A stretch of 64,000 bases of DNA from Ignavibacteria bacterium (GTDB lineage: Bacteria; Bacteroidota; Ignavibacteria; Kapaibacteriales; Kapaibacteriaceae). The stretch spans positions 124,001-188,000 of the forward strand of contig JACPPD010000003.1 of the NCBI GenBank assembly GCA_016191145.1, given 5' to 3'. Made by a program: the position numbers and the translations under genes. Position 1 is the stretch's first letter, and each line of letters begins with the position of its first letter. The notes beneath the pieces are model-generated. The model had not been told where the DNA came from. It worked only from the letters and a program-made list of their open reading frames with translations, and did not search any database. Below are positions 41,617-50,881 of the stretch, in pieces.

Positions 41617-44600
41617 ATGTTCGAGCAATTTCCGGAAGATTCGTCTACTCCGCGCAACGAAGAAAACATACTTGATTATTGGGAACGATCCGACGTATTT
41701 CAAAAGTCGATCGAAGCTCGAGTCGGTGCACCCCGTTTCACATTTTACGAAGGTCCTCCAACAGTAAATGGCAAACCGGGTATACACCATGTTTTGGCCC
41801 GCACAATCAAGGATGTGATTTGCCGGTACAAAACCATGCGCGGATTTCAGGTCAGACGCCAGGCTGGCTGGGACACACACGGTCTTCCCATAGAAATAGA
41901 AGCAGAGAAGCGATTAGGAATTACCGACAAATCGCAAATCGAGCAGTTTGGTGTTGCACGCTTTAACGCTGAGTGCAGAGCAATCGTTGACGAAAACATC
42001 GGCATGACGGAAGGGTGGAGAACCTTTTCCCGACGTATGGCATATTGGCTCGATTACAACGAAGCATATATCACATGTTCCAATGAATACATCGAATCCG
42101 TATGGTGGGCATTAAAACAATTTTTTGATAAGGGGCTTATTGTTCGCGGCTTCAAGGTAATCCCGATGTCGCCTACGCTTGGAACGCCCCTTTCATCACA
42201 TGAACTCTCGCTGAATTACAAGGACGTCAGAGACCCAAACGTATACGTGAAGCTTCGCATCACTGCCTCGGCAAAACGTGAATTGGTTGGGAGCGAGATT
42301 TTAGTTTGGACAACAACTCCGTGGACGTTGTTTGCCAATGTTGCTCTTGCTGTTGGACCAGACATCGACTATGTCCTGGTTTCTGTGCGTGCCGAGAATG
42401 CAGACAATGCACAGCAGTTGTTACTGGCTGAGCAACGTTTGGAAGTTCTCAATGGAGAATATCAGATTCTGCATCGCTATAAGGGTAGTGAACTAGTTGG
42501 CAGCAGATATGAGCAGCTATTTCCATACATCGTTCTCGATGCCGAACTGCATCCGAATGTATTGTCGGTATTGCCTGGCAACTTCGTCACCACAGAAGAT
42601 GGATCCGGCATTGTGCACATGGCTCCTGCATTTGGGCAGGACGACTTTGAGATGTCGAAGCAATTCAATCTTCCGCTAGTACAGCCCGTATCGCCTGTTG
42701 GGCGTTTCACCGAAGACATTACAGAGTTCGCCGGGCGCACGGTAAAAACATTTACCTATTCAGACCACACCGAAGAGGGTGCCGACCGCGATATCGTAAA
42801 AGCATTGAAGCGGGCCAACAAGATTTACAAAGCATCATTCGATTACCTGCATAGTTACCCTCATTGTTGGAGAACCGACAATCCCGTCATTTACTACGCT
42901 CGGGAATCGTGGTTCATTACTTCGCCGACATATCGCAATGAGCTCATTGCATTGAACAACACCATTAGTTGGACTCCTCCGGAGATTGGAGAAGGAAGAT
43001 TTGGCAACTGGCTCGAAGACGTTAAGGAGTGGGCGCTTTCGCGAGACAGGTACTGGGGAACACCATTACCGATTTGGGTTAACGACGATGGTGAGTCGTT
43101 TGCCATTGGATCTGTAGATGAGCTTCTTACAGGTGTATACGAAACGGAAGAAGGCAGGCAGGTTCCGGCATCGCAATGCGGAGAGAAGATTGATCTTCAT
43201 CGGCCATTCGTAGACAAGATTGTTTTTGTGCGCGGCGGCAAACATTACCGTAGGACAAAGGAAGTCATCGACGTTTGGTTCGACTCCGGTTCCGTTCCAT
43301 TTGCACAGTTTCATTATCCGTTTGAGAACAAGGAAGAATTTGAAAAAAGTTTTCCTGCAGACTTTGTAGCCGAGGGAGTAGATCAGACGCGCGGCTGGTT
43401 CTACACGATGCACAATATTGCAACAGCGCTATTTGGCAGCGTTGCATACAAGAGTGTAGTTGTAAATGATTTGCTACTCGATAAAGCGGGACAGAAAATG
43501 TCGAAGTCGCGCGGCAACACCGTCGACCCATTTGTATTATTCAACACATACGGAGCCGATGCAATACGTTGGTATTTGATGGCTTCATCGCCTGTGTGGA
43601 AAACTAAATTGTTTAATGAAGAGGACATTTCAAGAACCGTAATCGCCGATCTGTTTCGTTCAATCACAAATACCTATGCATTTTTTGCAATGTATGCGAA
43701 CGTTGATCAGTTCGAAATTGAGCATCAGGAAGTGCCCTTTGCAAAGCGTCCGGAGATAGACCAATGGATACTTTCGAGACTTAATACAATACTAAAAAAG
43801 TATATAGAGTTCATGGAAGACTTCGATATTACGGGAGCCTGCAGGGAAGTACAGGAGTTTTTTATTGAAGATGTTTCTAACTGGTATGTGCGTCGGAACC
43901 GTCGGCGTTTTTGGAAAGGCGAGTATGATTCAGATAAGATGGCAGCCTATCAAACACTACACGAAGTGATGCTTGTTGTTGCGCAGATGATGGCGCCGGT
44001 AGTTCCATTTCTTGCAGAACAACTCTTTCTTCGATTACGCAAAAACGAAAACGAAAACAGCATTCATTGTATTATATTGCAACAACCGAATGATTCAAGA
44101 ATTGATGTAGAACTTGAACATCGGATGAGGCAGGCCCAACACATCGTTTCGCTTGTCCGTTCTTTGAGAGAAAAAGCAAGGATCAAAACGCGTCAGCCAC
44201 TGCGGCGCATTTTACTTCCGGTTGACAGTCCGAAAACGCGGCGTGAGATACAAACAGTTGAGGACATCATTTTGGAAGAGATCAATGTGAGATCAATCGA
44301 GTATGTATCCGATGATATAAACATTGTTCGAAGAAGCGCCCGGCCAAACTTTAAAGTGATTGGCAAAAAGTATGGTGCTCAAACGCAGCAAGTGTCGAAT
44401 GCGATAAAATCCTTGTCTAACGAACAGGTAAGAAAGCTGGAGCAGTCTTCCGTTCTTGCAATCAACGTCGGAGAGTCGACCATACAAGTTGATTATGAAG
44501 ATGTTGAGATAGTAAGCGAAGACATTGAAGGGTGGCTTGTTGCTTCAGAACATGGAATGACAGTTGCTTTAGATACGGAAATCGACGAAGGGTTGGAACG

Positions 44601-44847
44601 AGAAGGATTAGCACGTGAGTTCGTTAGTAGGGTTCAGAAAATCCGTAAGGATTCCGGGTATGAAGTAACCGATCGTATTTCGTTGCATTACAGCAGCGAT
44701 GATTCGACTTCGGAAGCTCTTGAAGCCTTACGGTCGTACATTGTAATGGAAACGCTGGCGATAACGCTCGAGCGGGGGGAACGGTCCAATGGGACCGATC
44801 TCGAGATCAACGGGCGTCACGTCAACGTGCGCGTAAAGCGCGTGTGA
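41617..44847 (+). CDS. ileS: Isoleucyl-tRNA synthetase
   Basis: Charges tRNA-Ile and edits misactivated valine. The class I signature appears as PTVNGKPGIHHVLARTIKD (HIGH variant) and KMSKSRGN. The CP1 editing domain includes WTTTPWTLFANVALAVGP and GSGIVHMAPAFGQDDFE. GVDQTRGWFYTMHNIATALFG precedes KMSKS. At 1,076 residues without a C-terminal Zn-finger of CxxC type, it looks like the eukaryote-like type 2 enzyme, a class linked in the literature to lower mupirocin sensitivity (inference here). The stop overlaps the GTG of the following reading frame; the basic protein probably starts 60 bases later. Confidence 0.95.
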   Translation: MFEQFPEDSSTPRNEENILDYWERSDVFQKSIEARVGAPRFTFYEGPPTVNGKPGIHHVLARTIKDVICRYKTMRGFQVRRQAGWDTHGLPIEIEAEKRLGITDKSQIEQFGVARFNAECRAIVDENIGMTEGWRTFSRRMAYWLDYNEAYITCSNEYIESVWWALKQFFDKGLIVRGFKVIPMSPTLGTPLSSHELSLNYKDVRDPNVYVKLRITASAKRELVGSEILVWTTTPWTLFANVALAVGPDIDYVLVSVRAENADNAQQLLLAEQRLEVLNGEYQILHRYKGSELVGSRYEQLFPYIVLDAELHPNVLSVLPGNFVTTEDGSGIVHMAPAFGQDDFEMSKQFNLPLVQPVSPVGRFTEDITEFAGRTVKTFTYSDHTEEGADRDIVKALKRANKIYKASFDYLHSYPHCWRTDNPVIYYARESWFITSPTYRNELIALNNTISWTPPEIGEGRFGNWLEDVKEWALSRDRYWGTPLPIWVNDDGESFAIGSVDELLTGVYETEEGRQVPASQCGEKIDLHRPFVDKIVFVRGGKHYRRTKEVIDVWFDSGSVPFAQFHYPFENKEEFEKSFPADFVAEGVDQTRGWFYTMHNIATALFGSVAYKSVVVNDLLLDKAGQKMSKSRGNTVDPFVLFNTYGADAIRWYLMASSPVWKTKLFNEEDISRTVIADLFRSITNTYAFFAMYANVDQFEIEHQEVPFAKRPEIDQWILSRLNTILKKYIEFMEDFDITGACREVQEFFIEDVSNWYVRRNRRRFWKGEYDSDKMAAYQTLHEVMLVVAQMMAPVVPFLAEQLFLRLRKNENENSIHCIILQQPNDSRIDVELEHRMRQAQHIVSLVRSLREKARIKTRQPLRRILLPVDSPKTRREIQTVEDIILEEINVRSIEYVSDDINIVRRSARPNFKVIGKKYGAQTQQVSNAIKSLSNEQVRKLEQSSVLAINVGESTIQVDYEDVEIVSEDIEGWLVASEHGMTVALDTEIDEGLEREGLAREFVSRVQKIRKDSGYEVTDRISLHYSSDDSTSEALEALRSYIVMETLAITLERGERSNGTDLEINGRHVNVRVKRV

Positions 44848-44853
44848 AGTGGT

Positions 44854-44878
44854 GTGCGCCAAAACGGCGCATGCGTTT
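44854..44878 (+). terminator. Possible attenuator hairpin between ileS and the basic-protein gene
   Basis: GTGCGCC (44854-44860) and GGCGCAT (44866-44872) pair over seven positions with an AAAAC loop, followed by a weak GCGTTTT. Six bases after the ileS stop; could lower read-through into the next gene. Confidence 0.35.
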
Positions 44879-44906
44879 TCATTCATTATCATGTGAGGTT
44901 CGTTCT

Positions 44907-45122
44907 ATGGCAGCAGCCAAGAAGGCGACCAAGAAGGCCGCTAAACCGGCTAAGAAGGCGGCAAAAAAGGCCGCTAAGAAACCGGCGAAGAAGGCCGCAA
45001 AGAAGGCGACCAAGAAGGCCGCCAAGAAGGGCGCAGCGAAGAAAGCCGCAAAGAAGCCGGCGGCAAAAAAGCCGGCTAAAAAGGCAGCTCGCAAGCCCGC
45101 AGCAAAAAAAAAAGCCAGCTAA
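44907..45122 (+). CDS. Histone H1-like Lys/Ala-rich DNA-binding protein
   Basis: The 71-residue product is almost only Ala, Lys, Pro and Thr (MAAAKKATKKAAKPAKKAA, then many KKAAKK and KKPAKK units), like the basic tails of bacterial H1/Hc-type nucleoid proteins. ATG 44907 with TGAGG nearby is preferred to a GTG at 44844 that overlaps ileS. A run of ten A residues at 45104-45113 sits near the 3' end. Loss of one A would change the last three residues (KAS to KPAKATP) and move the stop to 45133. Function inferred: compaction of DNA or RNA binding. Confidence 0.65.
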   Translation: MAAAKKATKKAAKPAKKAAKKAAKKPAKKAAKKATKKAAKKGAAKKAAKKPAAKKPAKKAARKPAAKKKAS

Positions 45123-45136
45123 GGCAACCCCCTAGC

Positions 45137-45838
45137 GTGGCTTTAGGCCCGAAGACTTCTCAAAGGCGGACTTCACCGGCAGTTGCAAATGTTATAAACA
45201 CAAGCACTGCAGCGTCGAAACGTAGTTCGGAAAATAACACAACGATAACGGCCAAAGCAGCAAAAGGCAAGGAAGTGACGAAGAAGTCCACAAAGTCTTC
45301 CGGGATAAACGAAAAGTCTGCTCCGGTAGCATCAAAAGCCGCCGGAGCAGCTTCTGTTTCAGCTCCCTCTAAACCGAAGGGTCCAATCCTTCCTATTCCA
45401 CCGAAACCGGGACTGCGGTATTCGGATAAAGATCTTACAGCATTTCGAGCAACGATCGAACGATCGAAAGAAGATGCTATCGAAGAATTGAGGATGCTTA
45501 AAGAACGCCTCGAAGATCTCACTAATAGCGAGACGGCGGAAGAAAGTGCCATCTATTCGATGCACATGGCTGAACAGGGGAGCGAAGCCATTGAGAAAGA
45601 AAAGACGTATGCCCAAATTCAGCGCATTCAGGACTACCTGCGCAAGCTGGATGAAGCGCTGCAACGCATTGATGATAAAACATACGGCATCTGCCGCATG
45701 TGCGGAATACTGATTGCAAAAGAACGTCTGCTGGCTGTTCCGATTACTACTCTTTCTGCATCGTATAAAATTCATCAGAGATGTCCGGACGACGGGATTG
45801 ATCGCATTGTAGCGAAAAATCCTGATGCGTTGAAATAA
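45137..45838 (+). CDS. DksA/TraR-family protein with atypical zinc site and Lys/Ser/Ala-rich N-terminal tail
   Basis: The family acts at the secondary channel of RNA polymerase, often with ppGpp. Residues 1-90 are low complexity (Ala, Lys, Ser, Thr). From about 95 a coiled coil follows (LTAFRATIERSKEDAIEELRMLKERLEDL) and then the finger: YGICRMCGILIAKERLLAVPITTL. The first CxxC is present, but where relatives have a second CxxC (TLCxxC) this protein has TLSASY; a later HQRC may substitute. The usual acidic tip is not obvious. GTG 45137 is the probable start; its stop overlaps lspA (TAATG), indicating coupling. Confidence 0.78.
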   Translation: MALGPKTSQRRTSPAVANVINTSTAASKRSSENNTTITAKAAKGKEVTKKSTKSSGINEKSAPVASKAAGAASVSAPSKPKGPILPIPPKPGLRYSDKDLTAFRATIERSKEDAIEELRMLKERLEDLTNSETAEESAIYSMHMAEQGSEAIEKEKTYAQIQRIQDYLRKLDEALQRIDDKTYGICRMCGILIAKERLLAVPITTLSASYKIHQRCPDDGIDRIVAKNPDALK

Positions 45839-46380
45839 TGCGGTATCACCTAATTGCCCTCGTCGTTGTCTGCCTCGATCAACTCACCAAGGTGATGGTG
45901 AAGGGGTTCTCGCTCCTGGGATACCATCATGAAGGTATGTACCTCGGACAAAGCTTTCCGTTAATTGGCGACGTTGTGCGCGTAACATATGTCGAAAATG
46001 CCGGTATGGCATTTGGCATTTCATGGGGCGAAGCAAAGGTAGTTCTCACGATTATAACAATACTTATCGCCGGCTTCCTGGGATATTATCTATATAAAAT
46101 CAAGCCTTCTCCGCTGATTACACGCATTTCGATAACGCTGCTATTTGCAGGCGCTGTCGGAAATTTGATCGACCGAGCACTATATGGTGTGATATATGGA
46201 GAAGCGGGATTATTTATGGGACGTGTTGTAGATTTCATCCAGGTTGATATCCCCGATGTAACATGGTTCGGAAATACCTATACTCACTGGCCAGTGTTCA
46301 ACGTTGCGGATTCATGTGTATTCATCGGCATTGTATTGCTGTTGCTTACCGGTGGGAGAACACACCGTGAGCGGGCATGA
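45838..46380 (+). CDS. lspA: Lipoprotein signal peptidase (signal peptidase II)
   Basis: Cleaves prolipoproteins after diacylglycerol modification, in the inner membrane. A 180-residue protein with four hydrophobic helices. Catalytic Asp motifs are GNLIDRALYG and FNVADSCVFIGI; VENAGMAFGI is the conserved ENxGxAF box. Start ATG overlaps the DksA stop and the pseudouridine synthase start lies inside its 3' end. The window encodes several predicted lipoproteins that would be its substrates. Confidence 0.95.
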   Translation: MRYHLIALVVVCLDQLTKVMVKGFSLLGYHHEGMYLGQSFPLIGDVVRVTYVENAGMAFGISWGEAKVVLTIITILIAGFLGYYLYKIKPSPLITRISITLLFAGAVGNLIDRALYGVIYGEAGLFMGRVVDFIQVDIPDVTWFGNTYTHWPVFNVADSCVFIGIVLLLLTGGRTHRERA

Positions 46381-47437
46381 GTACCAGGAACATGAATTTG
46401 AATTTGTTATTCCTGGCCGACAAAACCCTGAGCGCCTCGACGCTTTTATAACGCGCAGCATCGAACATGCAACGCGCACGCGCGTTCAGGCAGCAATTGA
46501 AGTTGGCCGCGTTACCGTTAACGGTATTGCAAGCAAGTCGAATTATAAAATCAAACCCGGCGATGTAATTCGGGTTCGCGTTACCAAGCCCCCTCCCATT
46601 CAGTTAATACCACAGGATATCCCGTTGGATGTTTTGTTTGAAGACGCCGACGTTATCGTAGTCAACAAGGCATCGGGCATGCCTGTGCATCCGGGATTCG
46701 GAAACCGCGATGGAACACTGGTGAATGCTGTGCTGTGGCACATGGGGCAGAGAGATGCCATCGAAGTTCTTGGCAACAGAGATGTGTGGAATAGCGACGA
46801 CGTAATTCAGGCAATGAACTCAAACGAGATCAGACCAGGTATTGTGCACCGACTTGATAAAGACACGTCGGGCGTGATGGTCGTCGGTAAAACGTATGCA
46901 GCAACTCTCGCCTTAACGTCTCAGTTTGCAATGCGTACTGTTCAAAGAGAATACACGGCTCTCACATGGGGTGTTATTAAAGATGACAAGCGTTTGATTG
47001 TTGGTGATATCGGACATTCAACGCGAGACAGAAAACTCATGGCAGTTGTTCAGCGAGGGGGCAAGTTTGCCGCAACAGAAGTAACAGTTGTGGAACGATA
47101 CGATTGCACAACGCTGGCAACGTGTAGGCTAAAAACTGGAAGAACACATCAGATTCGCGTTCATCTTGCGCACATACGTCACCCAGTGTTTGCAGATCCG
47201 GATTACGGCGGACGCGAAGCTGCTCTAAACGGTGTTCATCATTTGTACAAACGAGATGCACAGCAGGCTCTCTCTGTTCTCCACCGCCAGGCGCTGCATG
47301 CGCGGCTGCTGGGATTCGTGCATCCGCGAACGATGGAACTCATGCAGTTCGAAACACCTGTTCCCGCAGACATAATGCGGGCTGTTTCGATTCTGCGGCC
47401 TACTTCGGAATTGCTACTCCCATCCGTCCTTCAATAA
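46367..47437 (+). CDS. RluD/RluA-family pseudouridine synthase
   Basis: Isomerises uridines in 23S rRNA. An S4 domain (RLDAFITRSIEHATRTRVQAAIEVGRVTVNG) is followed by the catalytic domain with GIVHRLDKDTSGVMVVGKT, whose Asp is intact, and the C-terminal RTHQIRVHLAHIRHPVFADPDYGG. This organisation and the 356-residue length fit RluD, which makes pseudouridines in helix 69. GTG 46367 with GGGAG upstream is preferred to a start at 46304 deep inside lspA. The end overlaps the convergent mtgA by 38 bases. Confidence 0.9.
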   Translation: MSGHEYQEHEFEFVIPGRQNPERLDAFITRSIEHATRTRVQAAIEVGRVTVNGIASKSNYKIKPGDVIRVRVTKPPPIQLIPQDIPLDVLFEDADVIVVNKASGMPVHPGFGNRDGTLVNAVLWHMGQRDAIEVLGNRDVWNSDDVIQAMNSNEIRPGIVHRLDKDTSGVMVVGKTYAATLALTSQFAMRTVQREYTALTWGVIKDDKRLIVGDIGHSTRDRKLMAVVQRGGKFAATEVTVVERYDCTTLATCRLKTGRTHQIRVHLAHIRHPVFADPDYGGREAALNGVHHLYKRDAQQALSVLHRQALHARLLGFVHPRTMELMQFETPVPADIMRAVSILRPTSELLLPSVLQ

Positions 47438-48092
47438 ATTCTGTTCTGCGTCTGACGTAATTACTTGGTGCGTCGACGCGAAATTTCCGTGGGTTGGGAA
47501 TCACTGCGGCCAGACGTGCCGCCTCGGAACGAGTAAGCTGGCTCGCATCCTTTCCAAAATATTTCCGTGATGCAGCCTGCACACCATACACTCCGTTACC
47601 CCATTCAATCGAGTTCACATACACTTCGAGAATTCGTTTCTTGCCCCAAATAAATTCGATGCCATACGTAAAGCCAACTTCGAACGCCTTGCGGATCATC
47701 GATCGGATTGGAAAGAGAAATACATTTTTAGCTGTCTGCATAGAAAGAGTACTTGCGCCCAGTGGAGGCCTGCCTCGCTTCTGGCGCCACTCGTTAACGC
47801 GCTGAGCGTTCCTAACGGCATTCCAATCAACACCGTTGTGAGAAAGAAACCGTCCGTCTTCGGCGGCAATAATTGCTCTATATACCCATGGCGAAACATC
47901 TCCGTACGAAACCCACCGCCGATTAATAAATGGGCTTGATTGTTCGAAGGAGGCTTCCGCAACGCGCTGAACCATTAATGGCGTAAGACTCGTTGGGACA
48001 ACTCTGAATATCAACAATATCAATAGTGTGCAAAGAAAAAATGCCACTGCTGATCTGAGTGACCAAACAAGAATATTTTTCAACATTGACAT
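47400..48092 (-). CDS. mtgA: Monofunctional biosynthetic peptidoglycan transglycosylase
   Basis: Polymerises lipid II into glycan strands in the periplasm. A 230-residue GT51 protein with one N-terminal membrane anchor (about 7-30). Conserved elements: AIIAAEDGRFLSHNGVDW with the catalytic Glu, GASTLSMQTAKNVFL, KKRILEVYVNSIEWGNGVYGVQAASRKYFGK and SEAARLAAVIPNP. Full length with key residues intact. It is divergent from the Lrp-type regulator over a gap of less than 60 bases. Confidence 0.94.
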   Translation of the reverse strand: MSMLKNILVWSLRSAVAFFLCTLLILLIFRVVPTSLTPLMVQRVAEASFEQSSPFINRRWVSYGDVSPWVYRAIIAAEDGRFLSHNGVDWNAVRNAQRVNEWRQKRGRPPLGASTLSMQTAKNVFLFPIRSMIRKAFEVGFTYGIEFIWGKKRILEVYVNSIEWGNGVYGVQAASRKYFGKDASQLTRSEAARLAAVIPNPRKFRVDAPSNYVRRRTEFIEGRMGVAIPK

Positions 48093-48149
48093 AGCTTTAC
48101 ATTACTATCGTTAAATTTGCTCGCCATTAACTTAACAAACCTAAAGGCC

Positions 48150-48608
48150 ATGCTCAAGTCTCTCGACGTCGACATCCTCAATCATCTTCAGGACGATGCG
48201 CGTTTAAGTTTAAGCGAGATTGCCGAGCGAGTTGGATCTTCCGTCCCAACAGTTAGCGATCACGTTAGAAAACTTGAAGCAAACGGCACAATCAAGGAGT
48301 ATGCAACAATCATTGATCCTCTTGCGGCGGGGCTCGATGTTACGGCATTCATTTTTGTTAGTATGGAGTCGAGCGCCAATTACGATTCGTTTCGAAGGAA
48401 TTGCAGATCGCGGCGAGATGTTCTTGAATGTCACGCAATTACCGGCACAGCTTCGCACCTTGTTAAGGTTCGGGTTAAAAATACTGCGGCGCTGGAACAA
48501 CTGCTCAGTGCAATGCAGCAGTGGAAGGGTGTATCGGCTACACTCACAAGCGTAGTGCTCAGCACTCACAAGGAAACTCTCACAATCCCTTTGCAAATCA
48601 ATCATTGA
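48150..48608 (+). CDS. Lrp/AsnC-family transcriptional regulator
   Basis: A 152-residue regulator with an N-terminal winged helix (LDVDILNHLQDDARLSLSEIAERVGSSVPTVSDHVRKLEANGTIKEY) and a C-terminal RAM ligand-sensing domain (AFIFVSMESS, VLECHAITGTASHLVKVRVKNTAALEQLL). These proteins assemble as octamers and respond to amino acids. ATG 48150 is preferred; a TTG at 48117 would add 11 residues. The glutamine-synthetase gene follows after 27 bases on the same strand, so control of nitrogen assimilation is a likely role. Confidence 0.9.
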   Translation: MLKSLDVDILNHLQDDARLSLSEIAERVGSSVPTVSDHVRKLEANGTIKEYATIIDPLAAGLDVTAFIFVSMESSANYDSFRRNCRSRRDVLECHAITGTASHLVKVRVKNTAALEQLLSAMQQWKGVSATLTSVVLSTHKETLTIPLQINH

Positions 48609-48635
48609 ATCAGAACAATTATCCCCGAGTAAGAT

Positions 48636-50795
48636 ATGCAGCATGAATTCGACGTCATTTCAGCAGCGCGCAACTGGAGATTCAATGGCATAGCCGCGCC
48701 TACACCCACGGACATGGTGACGGAGGTTTTCGCCACCGATGTGCTCACGATGGAGCAGCTACGCCTGCGGCTGAGCAAACCGGTATGGCATTCCCTCAAC
48801 GCTACCATCGAGCGAAGTCATGCAATCGATCCGTCAATTGCAGACACCGTTGCACTTGCAATAAAAACGTGGGCGATGGAGAAGGGGGCTACCCACTACA
48901 CACATTGGTTCCAGCCCCTTACAGGGTCGACAGCAGAAAAACACGAATCGTTTGTAATGCCAACACCCGATGGATCTGCGATATCGCAGTTCACCGGACG
49001 AGAGCTCATACAAGGTGAACCCGACGCATCATCGTTCCCCAGCGGTGGGCTGCGAGCCACATTCGAAGCGCGGGGTTATACAGCGTGGGATCCAACATCG
49101 CCGGCATTTATCATGCATCACCACAATGGTGCAACGTTGTGTATACCAACAGCCTTTGCATCGTGGACAGGTGAAGCGCTCGATTTAAAAACGCCTCTCT
49201 TACGGTCGATGGATGCGCTGAACACTTCGGCGCTGCGTGCGTTGCGGTTGTTTGGCGACCTTGACGTACAGAAGGTGGGCAGCACTGTTGGAGCTGAACA
49301 AGAGTATTTTCTTGTCGACGAAGAATTCGCCTACCGCCGCCCGGATCTTGTGATGACGGGGCGCACACTATTTGGCGCCAGGCCGCCGCGCGGGCAGGAG
49401 TTAGAGGACCACTACTTTGGTTCTATCCCGTCCAGGATATTAACTTTTATGACTGAAGCAGAAAATCAGTTATATGCGTTGGGAATTCCTGTAAAGACGC
49501 GGCACAACGAAGTTGCGCCAGGCCAATATGAGATTGCGCCCATGTTTGAGCAATCCAACGTAGCTGCAGATCATCAGCAGCTTGTGATGCAGGTACTCAG
49601 GAACACGGCGCGCCGGTATGGTCTGATGTGCTTAGTGCACGAAAAGCCCTTTGCAGGCATCAACGGATCAGGCAAGCACGTCAATTGGTCGATGAGCACC
49701 AACACCGGAATGAATCTCCTCGATCCGGGAGACACACCTCACGAAAACATGCTCTTCCTGTTTTTCTGTTCTGCAGTAATCCGCGCAGTAAACGTTCATC
49801 AGGATCTGCTGCGGATATCTGTAGCATCAGCATCCAACGATCATCGCCTGGGTGCGAATGAGGCGCCCCCTGCCATTATGAGCATCTTTCTCGGCGACGA
49901 TCTTTCGGGCGTGTTCGACAGACTTGTGGATGGTTCGAAAAGCAGCGTAAAGAAGCGGTCGGGGTTGCTTGGGCTTGGAACACCTGTGCTTCCTACGCTG
50001 CCGCAGCATGCATCGGACAGAAACAGAACATCGCCGTTTGCATTCACGGGAAACAAATTTGAGTTCAGAGCTGTTGGCGCTTCGCAGTCAATCTCGTTTC
50101 CGATTACAGTGCTGAACACAATTGTAGCCGAATCTGTAGATGTGTTGACCACTGCCATTGAAACAAGGATGAAGAAAAAGCAGACGTTTGAGGCGGCATT
50201 ACAAACAGTTCTAAAGGAAACTTATGCCGCAAACAGAGTAATTGTTTTTAATGGCGATGGGTACTCGGATAAATGGCAGAAAGAAGCTGCAAAACGAGGA
50301 TTGTTAAATCTGAAATCGGCAGTCGATGCGTTTGAACAACTTACCTCTGAACAGAATTCTGAATTGTTTTCTCGAAATAGTGTGCTCACTCACAGAGAAT
50401 TGGAAGCCCGCCAGGAAGTTATGTTCGACCAGTACTTCAAAACCATCAATATCGAAGCCGAGACAACGGAATGGATTGCTCAAACACAGCTTCTGCCGGG
50501 AATCATTCGGTACCTTTCTGATCTCAACAGGTCGGCAGCTGGTCTCGAAGCTGTAGGTAATCTGAAGGATGAAATAGAAAATAAAGTTAGCACTCTCTAC
50601 CAGGCGCTGAGCGTACTCCGTGCTAAAAACGCGGAGCTAGGCGGCGATAATGTGCACAGTAAGAGCCTGCACATGCGCGATAATGTACTGCCTGCGATGA
50701 CGTCCGTGCGGCAGGCTGCAGATGCGCTCGAAAAAATTTGTTCATACGAGCATTGGCCGCTGCCGGGGTACAGGGAGATGCTGTTCATCAAGTGA
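48636..50795 (+). CDS. glnN: Glutamine synthetase type III
   Basis: ATP-dependent synthesis of glutamine from glutamate and ammonia. The 719-residue length and motifs mark the GSIII class: [67 protein letters not shown] and [26 protein letters not shown] enzymes are common in Bacteroidota and Cyanobacteria. It follows an Lrp/AsnC gene in the same direction. A small direct repeat of atcaagtgatgaggat-like units lies after the stop (about 50787-50837). Confidence 0.95.
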   Translation: MQHEFDVISAARNWRFNGIAAPTPTDMVTEVFATDVLTMEQLRLRLSKPVWHSLNATIERSHAIDPSIADTVALAIKTWAMEKGATHYTHWFQPLTGSTAEKHESFVMPTPDGSAISQFTGRELIQGEPDASSFPSGGLRATFEARGYTAWDPTSPAFIMHHHNGATLCIPTAFASWTGEALDLKTPLLRSMDALNTSALRALRLFGDLDVQKVGSTVGAEQEYFLVDEEFAYRRPDLVMTGRTLFGARPPRGQELEDHYFGSIPSRILTFMTEAENQLYALGIPVKTRHNEVAPGQYEIAPMFEQSNVAADHQQLVMQVLRNTARRYGLMCLVHEKPFAGINGSGKHVNWSMSTNTGMNLLDPGDTPHENMLFLFFCSAVIRAVNVHQDLLRISVASASNDHRLGANEAPPAIMSIFLGDDLSGVFDRLVDGSKSSVKKRSGLLGLGTPVLPTLPQHASDRNRTSPFAFTGNKFEFRAVGASQSISFPITVLNTIVAESVDVLTTAIETRMKKKQTFEAALQTVLKETYAANRVIVFNGDGYSDKWQKEAAKRGLLNLKSAVDAFEQLTSEQNSELFSRNSVLTHRELEARQEVMFDQYFKTINIEAETTEWIAQTQLLPGIIRYLSDLNRSAAGLEAVGNLKDEIENKVSTLYQALSVLRAKNAELGGDNVHSKSLHMRDNVLPAMTSVRQAADALEKICSYEHWPLPGYREMLFIK

Positions 50796-50881
50796 TGCAA
50801 ATCAAGTGATGAGGATTAAATGATGAGGATCAAGTGATACAGACTGTGAGATAAAGGCTGCAGTGCGGATTCTGGCTGCGG

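Noticed and set aside
44854-45135. Arg/Pro-rich frame overlapping the H1-like gene
   Set aside because: It is the +1 shadow of the Lys/Ala repeats; only its last few codons matter as the possible slip product described above.
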